From Nymphaea colorata (taxonomy: Eukaryota > Streptophyta > Magnoliopsida > Nymphaeales > Nymphaeaceae): a stretch of DNA of 64,000 nucleotides. This document shows, in pieces, positions 12,520 through 24,346 of this stretch. The notes beneath the pieces were generated by a model. It worked only from the letters and a program-made list of their open reading frames with translations. It did no database searches and was not told where the DNA came from. Both the position numbers and the translations under genes were made by a program. The stretch spans positions 14,224,629-14,288,628 of the forward strand of contig NC_045149.1 of assembly GCF_008831285.2 (NCBI RefSeq), given 5' to 3'. Each line of letters opens with the position of its first letter. Positions within the stretch are counted from its first letter, which is position 1.

Positions 12520-14283
12520 CTAATTAATATATTATATACATATAATGTATTACATGTATAGTAATACGCATTATAACATGCATAGTGTACATATATACAA
12601 CACATAGTAAGAGAATATTTAAAAAAAACATTATATGACATATGTATTATATAATGTGTACATATAAATGTGCATACATATTTCGACAATAATATATATA
12701 TATGTATATATATATATATATCGTATGCATATATCATGTATATATACAAGATAATGTACATAATATAACATACATATATGTATACATGTACATTTACATG
12801 TTACATATATTATACATGCATAATAAAGGTAACATATTTCAATATATACATACTAATGTAATATACATGTGATACACGTATCTATGTACTACATTATAAT
12901 ATATAAATAGTAGCGATAGACTATAGTACGATAAGGACTTCACCATATAAAGGGTATATGCCTAAGACCTACGCCTGCAAATATATACCGTTATATATAT
13001 TTACTAAACACCTACGATATGGTATGAACAAGCATAAGATTATATGTATATAAAATGTTATTACTATTACCAAAACATATGTACACAAGGTAATATAATA
13101 ATAGTACACTGCATGGTAAGGTAATTACAACCTTAATATATACCCATGTTAGTGCACAATGAGCTACTTCTAGGCATAACATATTATAACATGCATGTTA
13201 TAATCCAGTAACATACGGTCCTCACTTATGAACTACAATGTATGAGTTCACCTTTGTATTATAGTACTAATCTGGTATAAATGGTAAGGATAAGTTGTAC
13301 ATTATAGGATATATATGTGATAACTATGATGTACAACATGTACATTAATTCACATTGCCCTTGTATACTTATAGTATATGTTTGTTATAACATATACTAT
13401 AACTATTAAGGCACTGAGTATGCCCATAATATATAGTACTATATTATAACATAATAAACCTATGATGCTTTGTTATATATACAAATAACACTATGCAATA
13501 CCCATATACAGAGGTACTGGCCATAACAGGGGGGTCTATGTGCCCCTATATTATACATCATACCCCTATATTATACATCATAGTATACTACATATAATCC
13601 TTCTTGGTTTAGGGTAATCACACCTATACATGTATTTGTCAGCTAATATATGGCTGTAAAGGATACCGTTATAGAGGTGATATACCCTTTGTTTGTCACA
13701 TTAACTACACAACCACTTGTAGAGTTAGACCCTATAAGTGGCTAATAACACCACTTACAGTACTGCACATAGCTTACATTATAGTGGGGGTTATATGCTT
13801 GTCCCAATATGTATTATCAACTAGTGTATATGGTTATAGGCAATGACAGTCATATATATAATATATAGCTGGACAATATAGGCTATAAAGAATAATATTA
13901 TGTATATGTGCACAATATGATAGAACATGTATGGGCTAATGGTTACCTCTTACATTGGGCTATTACCACACTAAGCGTATTGATAAGTATGTACATTATA
14001 GTAGAGTAGAATATATGTACTAGTAATCTATTCTACTATAATCTGCCCAACTGTTTACAAGGTTATATGCATCTAACCCAACTGTTTACAAGGTTATATG
14101 CATCTAATAGTATATGTTCCCAGTATATTCGGTCAGACCCGTATACAGGCACTACGTACCATGGTTATGACTGTGTATATATATTACACTATTATGTTGG
14201 TCCCTATACACAAAACCATGTACATAGTTAAAAGAGGCTATCAGGTAGTCACTAGCCCTGCCTTCGGCATCCCCTCCATGCGG
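12520..14283. other. TpA-rich, stop-saturated non-coding tract
   Basis: About 1.76 kb built mostly of TATA, GTATA, TACAT and CATA words. TpA is very frequent: in the 60 bases from 13381 I count about 14, roughly twice the number expected from composition. Runs of four or more A or T are rare after about 12840, unlike neighbouring AT-rich DNA. TAA and TAG are so frequent that no frame of 60 codons exists between about 12762 and 14097. Short tandem duplications are present: a 20-21-bp unit containing cccctatattatacatca (13543-13583) and a 31-bp unit starting cccaactgtttacaagg (14045 and 14076). Origin unknown. Confidence 0.6.
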
Positions 14284-14335
14284 TGAAGGTAACACTTTTG
14301 GCCAGCTCCCAGTGTGAAGGGTGGTGTGTACAAGC

Positions 14336-14625
14336 TATGTCATAGGCCACACCCGTGTCGACATGACGCTGGTACTAGTCGCACCACAACCACATCCTTT
14401 TTTATGCAAGCAAGTTCAAAATACTTTTCACTTTTTTTCTTCTCCCTATCCCTTTCTTTCTTTGTGTATAGTAATAAAAGTAAAAAGAAAGTATGGATTA
14501 AGCTATGAATACATACATCTATATATATATACACCCTCGCCGCACCCTCGCACCCAAATTTTTTGAGATACATCGCACCAGCACTCGCATCCACACCCGC
14601 ATGGTGTACAGGGCCCGGGAATGAA
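14336..14625. mobile_element. Possible non-autonomous hAT remnant
   Basis: It begins ctatgtcataggccacaccc and shares its first eight bases with the inverted repeat of the hAT element at 8737-12145. It then carries catgacgctggtactagtc and aataaaagtaaaaagaaa, both found again in the sequence starting at 16156. The right part (14535-14625) is rich in caccctcgc and ccacacccgc words resembling subterminal repeats. No matching opposite terminus or target duplication was found. Confidence 0.35.
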
Positions 14626-14639
14626 TTCACTGCTCTATG

Positions 14640-16033
14640 GCTGACCAGCGATTATAGCTTCATGCAGGCAAGTCCCCATTCATAATTGGGGCGGGATAAT
14701 GGAAATCATAAAAATAATGTCGGGTCTTGCACATTTACTATAAGTTAACACTCACACAATTAGTCAAGAATTGGTTCCTCCCTTATGTTTCTAAACAAAT
14801 TGCTTCTGAAGGATTCGTTATAATTTGATTTACATAACTAAACGAAAAAGGCTTTTGATTAAATAACAAAACCATCTCCTTATCCGGAGTACATCGCTAG
14901 CCTAAACCTAAACCAAAGGTTGACACACAATGGAAAGATAATATGTATAAGCAAAAGAATAGCTAGATACGGACAAATTAGTGATATAGTCTTCCTCCCG
15001 CAAGGTTTTCACAATCTCATTCCAAAATGAAGCAAACTTGGCTAAAATTGAAACTAGAATGAAAAGAAGAATGAATCACCTGAAAATCACATGCCATCGC
15101 ATAAATAAAAATCCTACTGCATGGAATATGTGCATGTGATGAAACCAACACATATACAGTAAACAACATGCATATTTAGATACATGAATCAAAATTGATG
15201 CAACTGTAAAGCCTGAGGTGGCCATTGTGTACAAAGATACTGCAAAGATACTGTGTCACAGATCACAAGCCTTCCAATTAAAATGATATACAGCCAAACA
15301 CATTAGGTGGAATCCAGGCAGTAGACTATGTGATTTTAGGTGCTACAGAAAACACAAAAGAGAGGTCATGATTCAAATGTTAAAAACTTAAAATCATCAA
15401 GAAACTTTCATTTCTGTCTGGACAGCATAACACATATCAGAATTGTAGACCACATGCACCAAACACCCACAATCCACAATTCTACAACTGAAAGATATAA
15501 ACCCAGAGAATAGTAGATGACAGATAAATCATAAAAAAAGAAGAGGGTAAGGTAAAGTTCCTTGTCTTCAGTTAGGTGAGACTCGATTTTCCTGAAATCA
15601 GATTCATGTACTGAGGTGACAAATAATTCACCAAAAATTCATAGAGAGAAACTCAAACGCATGTGCCCAACACTTACAATACATAAAGACCCATGTTTAA
15701 CACCCGTACAACCTTAATAAGGTAGATATCATATTAGTATTTCATAGATGCAAGCATGGCCTATATTTAATTAAATTTCAAGGTGGGTCCACACATGATA
15801 TCCTGAAAGACATGGACAGTTTAAAATGAAAAAAAGAGAACCTGCACCCTGAATTTATGTAAGTATAATATGTAATCATCTTTTCCATATTTCGCAAATC
15901 CAAGATCCATTCCAGAGCTCACCTATATATTTCCCTACCAACTCATGTTACACATGTGCGGATGGGGCCACCAATCCAGAGCATTGTCAATAGGATTGGG
16001 TGCGGGTACAGGTCAGTGCATATATGTATGTAT

Positions 16034-16074
<41 letters not shown>

Positions 16075-16150
16075 TATACTCCGATTTATATATAGGATTA
16101 TAGTCACAGCTATGTGAGGAAGGAAATTTTATTTTCAAAAGAGAGATTAA
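14640..16150. other. Intergenic, no gene recognised
   Basis: AT-rich sequence without a recognisable coding segment on either strand. A TG-variant (AT)n microsatellite lies at about 16036-16072. Confidence 0.45.
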
Positions 16151-16155
16151 TTAGA

Positions 16156-16235
16156 TGCTATGTCACACGACGCTGGTGCTAGTCCTGGTGCAGCTCCAAT
16201 ACGCTAATAAAAGTAAAAAGAAAAGACAGATTAAA
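16156..16235. mobile_element. Second hAT-end-like sequence
   Basis: Starts ctatgtcacacgacgctgg. The first 12 bases (ctatgtcacacg) match the terminus of the hAT element at 12134-12145. The following segment parallels 14336-14500 (gctggtgctagtc; aataaaagtaaaaagaaa). It is probably one end of a related, partly deleted element. Confidence 0.35.
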
Positions 16236-16436
16236 GGTTTCAAGTACACAGCCAACAAAATTTCAGCCAGCTTAAGGCACAACCCCATCTCCACACTTAA
16301 GCAAAACATAACACATGTGTACAGACTCCAAAATCTGCTACACCACATGACACTGACAAGAAAACCGAAACTTCAATCTGCCCTATGTATACTCCAAAGG
16401 TTGCCGAATTTGTCAACTTCCTTCAAGATGACTTCA

Positions 16437-17640
16437 AGCTGTGATACCAAATTGGTAAGGTTTTGCCTGTGGCCGACCAAAGTCCAAAGCCGACGGCCGT
16501 GCCTACCCCCAAACTCTCTTAGGACAAATCAAATCCTGACTTCAAAATCCCAATAGGTAAGGAAGGTTAACCCAATCCCAAAAGATAATCATATACAAAA
16601 TACTAAGAGATGTGAGGCCAGTACAAGCGTCCACGATACAATGAATAAAACTCTCACAACTCACTCAAGCAAACCATCAAACCAAACCTAATCGAACAAA
16701 CCACACCCACCCGTAAGAGGCTAAGCCAATCGAACAAACCACACCCACCCGTAAGAGGCTAAGCCAATCGAACAAACCACACCCACCCGTAAAAGGCTAA
16801 ATTGTGAAAAAGAGAGTACCGGCCAAGCTTGGCGAAATAATATCCAAGGACCACGAGGTGAGATTCCACACTCGGGTAATGCAACTACACGGTGGAAGAG
16901 GCCCGGCTGCATAAACACAATCCAAGGTATGAAGAGGATGCCGGCGGTTAAAGAAGCCTTCTAGATCACCCGGTTGTAGGGACTTTTCGCCGGAAGACGC
17001 CTAGGAGCACCACGGGTACTTGCCGAATGAAGTGGGGATCCGGTTGGAGTAGTCGCCGGAGGGATGCCGGAAAAGTGGCAGCGGCGGCCAGTGGCAGCCG
17101 GAGATGGCCGGCAGTGACAAGGTCCACCGATTCCAAGACTCACAAGGATGCGGACCCTGCGGTCTTCCTTGAGGGCTAGGGCTGGAACTTCCTTGAGGGC
17201 GGTCTTCCTTGAGGGCAAAGGCTGGAACTTCCTTGAGGGCTAGGGCTGGAACCGACTAATTGTGAACCTTGTAGCTTGGGTTGACTTAGGTGGGATGGGG
17301 CTAGGTAGGGTCAGCTTGGTCAAGGCACGGTCTAGGAAATGGGCTTGGTTAGGTGAAGTGGGTCCTAGGGTTCCAATCTAGGCTCAATCGGGTCAAGGGA
17401 AGTGGGTCAAATATAGGTTCCAAAAATGTAGGATGGGGAGGATTGAGCTCCAAGACTCTCCCACAGAAGTAGAAGAGAGGCTAGGGGCAAATGGTGAGGT
17501 GGAGGGGGCGAGTTGACCATGTGATCCACTTGAGGGATAGTAAGCTGGTTCGGGGTGTGAAAGGGCGAAAGGGCTAAGGGAGAGGACAAGTGGGAGGGTT
17601 CTAGGTCCTAAAGTCACTACCTAGAACTTGGGATTGAATC
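16437..17640 (-). mobile_element. Possible LTR with primer-binding-like site
   Basis: At 16440-16451 gtgataccaaat reads on the minus strand as atttggtatcac, close to the tRNA-Met-type primer site tggtatcagagc used by the two copia elements further along. The following kilobase is markedly more G+C-rich than its surroundings and has no gene motif, which would fit an LTR of a minus-strand element. No second LTR or pol remnant was found. Confidence 0.25.
16690..16803. repeat. 38-bp tandem repeat, three copies
   Basis: The unit aatcgaacaaaccacaccca plus 18 more bases starts at 16690, 16728 and 16766 and is almost unchanged among copies (one g/a difference in the third). Confidence 0.9.
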
Positions 17641-17831
17641 CCAAAAATGTCACAGTTTAAAATCGAGTACAAAATTGACTGGTCCTTTTGAAAAGAGATA
17701 AAAGGTTTTCTAGGCTCAATCCTAAGACTGGGTTATGTTGAAGACACTCGGTTAAGATGGAATAATGGTCCAGCCTTAATAATTTATCCCAAATGATATT
17801 TGAGACAAACAAAATGAAATTCATCACACTC
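17641..17831. repeat. Dispersed direct repeat R1 (partner at 21098-21292)
   Basis: About 190 bp starting ccaaaaatgtcacag and ending near atcacactc. It is matched in the same orientation at 21098-21292 with scattered substitutions and a short insertion (ctatgacaggctc against ctaggctc). Both copies lie next to BSL-exon repeats, so they are probably intron or flank sequence carried by the same duplicated unit. Confidence 0.85.
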
Positions 17832-18134
17832 TACAGGAGTTACTAGGTTTGAGGAGTTTCATCTATCCCATGAATGGATTTGGTAATGGAATGGCCAACA
17901 TCCTCGCACCTTTTGCTAAATAAATCTTCAAGCAGAAAAAATAAAACAGTTTATAAGAACATAAACCGTCCTAAACACGTCCTATTTGAACCCTTACAGA
18001 CTATAAGATATAAAATTTCACTCAAAAAAAAAAAAAACAACAAAGCAAACCTTTCCACCAATGTCGTGTGAGGTTAATGACTAAAGATCCAAAATTCTAT
18101 AAAAAATGAAGACTGGTGAAAATTCTATGGACAA

Positions 18135-18407
18135 CACCTGTTCCATCTGGGTCTTTGCTGTGTCAGGTCAAGAACATGTAGATCCTCCGCAGACAAGCCA
18201 GTTGGAAAAGAAATAAAATAATAAATAAACAAATAGGTAAGGTGAGAAAAAGCGAACACCACAACTAAGAAAGAGGCCAAAACGAGGAGTTCTGCTTTCC
18301 TCATTCAACAATGGGACAAAATGAAAAATCTAATTAACAGAACAAAATGCTATTAACCAAGAATAAGAAAAGATTTGTGCGAAGAAGAGAAGAAGCATGA
18401 CATTTTT
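18135..18407 (-). pseudogene. BSL: BSL Kelch exon, second copy (repeat R2)
   Basis: On the minus strand 18137-18202 reads LSAEDLHVLDLTQQRPRW, the sequence of one Kelch blade of plant BSL-type Ser/Thr phosphatases (the BSU1 family, which dephosphorylates BIN2-type kinases in brassinosteroid signalling), followed by a GT donor. The entire 270-bp block (exon plus the upstream intron-like sequence) recurs in the same orientation at 19972-20255 with few differences. Only this one exon is present, without neighbours of its own gene, so it is a fragment and not a functional gene. Confidence 0.8.
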
Positions 18408-18777
18408 ACCCCCTAAAAGCAATAGAAGAGGCAAACCATATTAAGTGCATAGTTCAAACACTTTTGAAAAGATAATCCAAAACAAAAAAATTGAACATGC
18501 CTCACAGTAACAGAACCTATTCCGATGCCCATAATTTAGAATGATAAAAGAAGGAATGTTGAACATGCCTCACATTAAGAAATTAACAGAACAGATGCCC
18601 ATAATCTAGAATGTAAACAAAGTGGAAAAGAGTACCAAGTTCTTGTTCGCCATAGGTATACAAATCATACAACTGCAAGGCACGTAAAAGTTGAGTGTCT
18701 TGCTTAATTACTTCAGTGAAAATCTGGACACTCTTGCACTAGTGCCTTAACCTGAACAAGCTTTTTGTATTCTATAC

Positions 18778-19426
18778 CTTTTCAGTCAAATCGAGTGCAC
18801 CACTAATAATTGTTGCCTCATCATGTGTTAGTTCCCCACCATTACCAACCTGTGGCATTGCAACAAACAGAGAAGTAATAGATATATTAACTAATGCAAA
18901 TAAAGAAAGAATACCTTTTTGCTATGGCTAGAAACAAGAGCTTTCAGTTGTGCACGCCTGAAAAGTGCAGACTCATTATGTCCAAGCAGAAAGTCCAGGA
19001 TCTACAAAAACAGAGAATCACTATGCAAACTAGAGAATATGTTGTACCATGCAGCTGCAGGCCTCCCGAAGTATTTCTCATCTTGACAAACCCAGATATC
19101 GTTTCCACGTCCTTTTTAAAGTTAAAACTTTCTTCGGAAGCACCGAAGTTCAAAATAATCACAAAACATGTCCATGATTGTTTAAGAATGCTTTTCAAAA
19201 TAACAAATGTAAGGATAGGCTTTCCTTCACCAAGAAAAATAGTGTATGTTCAGGAAATCAAAACTGAATTTATCTTTTACAGAACAAAACGATTTTTCTG
19301 CATGGGGTCACCTTCCCGATTGGATAAGCTATTGGATAGCAAATTATCATGAGAATATGGACAAGCCCTACCAAAATTGGCACCCACAGCAAGTCCATAT
19401 CTTGAACAGATGGCCTCTGGAATGAT
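18778..19426 (-). pseudogene. DUF21/CNNM-like (CBSDUF) gene fragment, three exons
   Basis: Three consecutive exons can be read on the minus strand. Exon 1 (19312-19426, after an AG acceptor) gives PEAICSRYGLAVGANF, then after a one-base insertion ILMIICYPIAYPIG. Exon 2 (18915-19001) gives 29 codons including LDFLLGHNESALFRRAQLKA. Exon 3 (18778-18849) gives GGELTHDEATIISGALDLT, then a GT donor. In plants the parent family (CNNM-like DUF21-CBS proteins) has an N-terminal membrane DUF21 domain, a pair of CBS domains and a proposed role in divalent-cation handling. These exons span only the end of DUF21 and its junction towards CBS. The frameshift and the missing 5' and 3' exons mark a pseudogene fragment. 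It lies directly downstream of BSL exons on the same strand. Confidence 0.85.
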
Positions 19427-19550
19427 CTGCAAAAGTTTAATGTTGAAATCAGAAATTCACTCATCAACAAAGAGTAGCCTCTACTAATAGTAACATAGGA
19501 AGAATCTAACTTAAAACCGATTTTAATAAGAAAGCAACCAATGACTTATA

Positions 19551-20040
19551 TGCATGGAGGTGGGCCTTCTCCTTCTGGCTCTAGTTTCCTCCACTCGTAG
19601 GGCTTGGCAGCTGTATCTAAAGCCCAGACATTAGCCAAAGGACTCTCTCACACTTTCCTAATGAATTTAAAAAAAGAAAATCAGCAAAAGAATTAGCATT
19701 GACTCTGTAAACATTTCCAGCATATTTCAGAAAGCAACACCAAAAATATTTAACATGTACAAAGAAAATTATAAGAAGAGATACCATCATTTCCACCAAT
19801 AGCCAACAGGAACCGCTGTCCAACTAGAGCCATCACATGGCCATATCGAGGACCTGGGCCAGCACCTTGTACAACCACCCTAGAACACAAGTACAACCAT
19901 TTTCATGAGCAAAGGCCTACATCCCAATGAGAATATACGCAGAAAATAAGGAATTACTGAAATTCAACGATCACCTGTGCCATCTAGGTCTTTGCTGTGT
20001 CAGGTCAAGAACATGTAGATCCTCCGCAGACAAGCCAGTT
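19551..20040 (-). pseudogene. BSL: BSL Kelch-domain fragment, three exons
   Basis: Three exons in the correct order for a BSL2/BSL3-type protein lie on the minus strand. Exon 1 (19975-20040) gives LSAEDLHVLDLTQQRPRW. Exon 2 (19785-19879, AG acceptor and GT donor in place) gives VVVQGAGPGPRYGHVMALVG followed by a FLLAIGGNDG blade end. Exon 3 (about 19551-19644) gives VWALDTAAKPYEWRKLEPEG and stops where the family continues with MYATA. An intact gene encodes an N-terminal Kelch propeller and a C-terminal PP1-like phosphatase, about 1,000 residues in all. Only about 90 residues of the Kelch part are present here and no phosphatase exon was found. The next coding sequence downstream on the same strand is DUF21, so the arrangement is chimeric. 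Confidence 0.87.
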
Positions 20041-20255
20041 GGAAAAGAAATAAAATAATAAATAAATAAATAGGTAAGGTGAGAAACAGCGAACACCACA
20101 AATAAGAAAGAGGCCAAAACGAGGAGTTCTGCTTTCCTCATTCAACAATGGGACAAAATGAAAAATCTAACGAAAGAGAATTAACAGAACAAAATGCTAT
20201 TAACCAAGAATAAGAAAAGATTTGTGCGAAGAAGAGAAGAAGCATGACATTTTTA
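19972..20255. repeat. Repeat R2, partner of 18135-18407
   Basis: It contains BSL exon 1 and about 215 bp of intron-like sequence (aggtaaggtgagaaa, gaggccaaaacgaggagttc). Homology to the other copy ends on the right at gcatgacattttta. A 10-base insertion (cgaaagagaa) distinguishes this copy. Confidence 0.9.
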
Positions 20256-23095
20256 AAAGGCACGATTCTTACAATTCCAAGTAACTAAATAGCATGTACA
20301 ACAGTTCTCTGGTCATAAAAAGGACAATCCTTACACTCACAAGAACAAAACTTTTCTAGCACTCCAGAGACAAACTGTGGCATATTTTTAAAATGTAGGC
20401 TTCCATGTTACCAAACACTAACCGAGTTGGATAATGAACAAAATAGCTTTGCACATTTTTAGAATGTAGGCTTCCATGTCAGCAAACACATGATTGTATC
20501 ATAACCAAGTTAGATGTGAGATGCGAAGTTCTTGTCAAAGATATTCAGTCAACCAACCTACAAACTTAAGCAATGTACGATATGCAATTCAAAGACTCTA
20601 TCAGAATGTGACACACGAACAAATGAACTTGATGAGATTATATTTACCAAAAGAATCAAGTTCTCTCGGGCTGACATTTTCAGGCCTATTTCGCCCGCAT
20701 GACGCCGAGAGATAGTCGGTCTGCGACACAAGTGAATGCATTGAAAAATGAAAACCAAGCAACTAAGACAACAAAACTCCTAAACAACCCAGCTGGAAAC
20801 CACTAAAGCAGAAAATAAGCAAGATTGAACTACTATAAAATCAAACCAGCAATTGCCCAATTCAACAAACTAAACAATCAAACTAAATCAAAATAAGATC
20901 CTCCTGAAAACAAATCAAGGCAATGACCTTAACCTATCCTGGACATGTGCAATAGCTAACTAAAGGATCTATTCAACTAACCTGACACTAACGTGACACA
21001 AGAAGAAAGAATCCGACTACTAACCTGGGTTTAAAACCATGAAGGACCCGAGGACATAAAACCCAAAACTCATGCAACTTCAACGAATAGAACCTTTCAA
21101 AAATGTCACAGTTCAAAATCAAGTACAAAATTGACTGGTCCTTTTAAAAAGAGATAAGAGGTTTTCTATGACAGGCTCAATCCTAAGACTGGGTTATGTT
21201 GAAGACACTCGGTTAAGATGGAATAATGCGCCAACCTTAATAATTTATCCCAAATGATATTTGAGACAAAGAAAATGAAATTCGTCACACTCAAAGCCAA
21301 AGGAGATAGGCAATGAAATGACTTTCAAGACCAAAGGAGATTGGTTAGTTCCTCCAATGACAAGAGATGTCAAGTTTTTACTTTGAAATAATTCAAAAAC
21401 GATCAATTTAACTAATAAGCATGAGTGCTCGTGTTGTGCAAATAATATGACCTTCATTTACACATAGTACCGTACAAGCATTATGATTCATTTCGCGTCA
21501 ATGCCGTCAAATCTCTAGAAGGGATGCCTTCCAATTTCCAAAATATGAACATAAAGGAATCATCATTAGCATGTTAGGTAATCAAAAATAGAAGAAGATA
21601 TTGACCCTAGAATCGCACATCTACCAAAGATTGTCACATTCAATTCCTGCAAGTTCAGCCTTCATGCCTTTAATCTCTTGCCAGACACCTTTTGCTTTTT
21701 TTTCCTCTTATTTTCTTTTCTTTCTTTCTCTTGCATTCAGCTTTTGTCTTTCGATCTTCTTTTTCTTTGATTTTTTTTTTTTTTAGGCCGACCTTCACCT
21801 TTGAGGGAATACCTCACCACCCCAAAGGCTACTATGAAGCTCCACCCCTTTGGTGGTTGTGTGTAGCTTTGTCGCATATCCAACCCGCTTCACCTTGCGG
21901 GTTTTCAACGAGCCAAAGGTTCATAAGTCGTTATCTTCGCGGTATAGACATAAATCACCTATATGTCTACCCGGTACTCTTGATTACTGACCCAGAGGAA
22001 CGACTACACAAGCCCCGAGCCCATCTCTCAACTCTCATTTTGCTATCTTTCAAGATCTTACAAAGCATTTTGGCTTCTCTCTCAGGATATTTTCCTGCTA
22101 AATCCTTGCAAATGTTTGATTATCAGAGTCAATAGCATTTCCTAGTTTTGACATTCTCAACTTTACAGGAAGTTTCCTTACTGCTCATATCCAGGATCTT
22201 TTCAATTTTCCTCTTCCATTGTTTGGCGACAAAAACTTGAAATTTTATTCTTCTACTCAAGGAGGTACTAAGAATAAAACAAAGCCACATCATGGTGTGA
22301 GAAGATACTTTTAAAATGTTTTCAAGCAAAACTAAAAATTATCACTTTCACAAAAAAATCTTGACATCAAATAATATATCATCAAGAGGAAGGAATTCTA
22401 CTCTAAAGAAGAGGGTGAATGCAAAACAACATAGGTTGGTTCAGTAGAAAATTGAACTTCACCAACTCTCCTAGGGACTTCTATACAAAAGGTTGGTTGT
22501 CGATATAGATTAGTAAACTCATTTAATCTGAAAATTATTGGATGACAAAAAAAAAAGAAATTAACAATCAATTACACAATTAAATTTAAAAGTCAAATGC
22601 AAACAATCTATCTACTCTATCCCCAACTATCTAATTGATCCTTCCTTGCATTTTAAGCTCAATAATTCAATAATAGCAAAAAAATGGCCATTTAATACAA
22701 GGAGAATAGAAACACACCCATAAAATGGAGTGAACCTTTAATTACTCAGTTGAATCCTATTTTTTACTAACTTCAAGACATAAAATCACACCTAAAAAAA
22801 AATCAAAACAATTGAGCAAGCAAAATTACAAACCTTTACGCCAGTGCCGTGTGAGGTTAATGAGAAAGATTCAAAAATCCAAAAAAAGTTTATGAATGCT
22901 AAATAATGTGGCAATTCCAACCCAAGTGGCTCAACTGAAAACTGGTTTCCATTTAATACATATCAAAGAACACATTCTTTAACAATAGATTTCCAAAATT
23001 GCATAGTAGTTCTAAAGATATGATTGAGACAATGACAATAACATGATTTTTGAGATGCTTACATTGCATTACTTTGTTCCTTGAAATCATCATCT
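20256..23095. other. No gene recognised; transposon-like and intron-like sequence
   Basis: Contains repeat R1' (21098-21292). The stretch 20640-20720 has an open minus-strand reading (SRRHAGEIGLKMSARE) that I do not recognise. The stretch 21785-22040 is more G+C-rich and open on the plus strand, but I cannot place it. A second occurrence of ccgtgtgaggttaatga (about 22848) parallels 18064, which suggests a further piece of the same duplicated unit. Confidence 0.35.
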
Positions 23096-23099
23096 GAGG

Positions 23100-23389
23100 T
23101 TTCCCACACTAGCCGACCCAACTACTCCCCTCCGTTCCATATCCAAAACTGCTTCAACAGCATCGTCTATCTTACCTTCTCTCCAACAGGCAGTCATAAG
23201 AACTGAGAAGTTAAAGGAAGAACACATACTTTAGCCTTAAGTAATATCTATGAAATGCATTTCCAAAAAGTAAAGATGACATCACCTTTATATGTGTGAG
23301 AATTTGGAGCAAGTCCTCTTTTTCTCATTTTTCCAAAAAACTTGTGAACAAGCTCATATTTTCCTGCTTTTAACATCACCTTCCAAAGG
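23100..23389 (-). pseudogene. DG1: DG1-type PPR gene fragment
   Basis: Two minus-strand exon pieces are readable. 23284-23389 gives VMLKAGKYELVHKFFGKM and RKRGLAPNSHTYK before a GT donor. 23100-23205 gives WREGKIDDAVEAVLDME and RRGVVGSASV. These are adjacent segments of the pentatricopeptide-repeat protein DG1 (DELAYED GREENING 1, chloroplast gene expression) as I remember the family. After SASV the reading loses the expected continuation and meets stops. No start, targeting peptide or other PPR units were found nearby. The piece shares strand with the BSL, DUF21 and CPI1 fragments. The PPR assignment is sound; the DG1 assignment is from memory and less certain. Confidence 0.7.
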
Positions 23390-23399
23390 AGGAATTTTA

Positions 23400-23998
23400 T
23401 AAATAGCATGTAAAGTGAATCTCAGGGCAGAAGCAAATCACTAATAAGAAGCACGAAGCAAAAATACATCTCATGAAGTACATATGCATCACAACCATAT
23501 TGCTCTCATCTTCATGAAACCAGCAAAGTGATGTCCGCATGTTTTCTAGCTGTATTGCAATTTGCAACATCTCATGTTCAAGAAATTTCCACAAACAATC
23601 AATATGGTCAAAATGCCATCATGCTCAACTTCATGAAGCTTTGGCAACATCCTCACCAAAATGAATTCTTATCATATCCTCCTCATTTTCACATGAAATC
23701 TCTCAATATCATGAAACTTGTTGGTACACTATTTTATAAAAGATATTCTCACGTGTCAGTTCTACTTTCCATTTACAAACACAATCAATTTTACAACAGT
23801 ACGAGCAAAAGCAGTTAAAAAAATACACAATGCATATACACAGAAGCAAGAACATTTTGCTCATAAATAAGTTCATTAGCCCATTTGATTGCAACATTTT
23901 CCTTTTTCATAAATAGCTTTAGCTAGAATTTGCTGGCAATTAGGCATCATTATCCATTGGGATAGTTCAATAACCATTAAACTACATGCAAGACCATC
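23400..23998. other. No gene recognised
   Basis: AT-rich with short open frames on both strands and no identifiable motif. It may be intron or flank of the DG1-like fragment. Confidence 0.35.
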
Positions 23999-24346
23999 TA
24001 CATGTTATTAATCAAATTCAGGAGCAAGAAAATAACTTTGAAGACCAAAAAGTAGTCCAAGATAGGGTAATTGCAAAATAATGGTGAGCAGGGTTTGCTT
24101 CCTAAACAGCTTTTCATACTTTTTATGTATTCTTCATTCTAAAGATGAAGCAAATCCCAAATGACGTGATAAATGTGTGTGTGCATCTGTTGCATATGTG
24201 CTATTTTGTAAGATATGCATTTTAAACTGAAATTTAGAAGCATATGTTGTCTTGCAAAAGAAAAGAACAAAACTCTATTTGTAAAAGAAATTATAAATGA
24301 TGTAGAATCTCAAAGCTTCACAATATTTTTTCTGTCAGTATCTTAC

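Noticed and set aside
12495-12761. 88-codon minus-strand frame of Tyr/Ile
   Set aside because: Product of TATA/GTATA-rich DNA at the start of the TpA-rich tract.
21601-22135. Two overlapping plus-strand frames as a membrane protein gene
   Set aside because: The hydrophobic part is a T-rich run (21690-21783). The remainder has no known motif or start context. Only the sequence 21785-22040 is kept as an open question.
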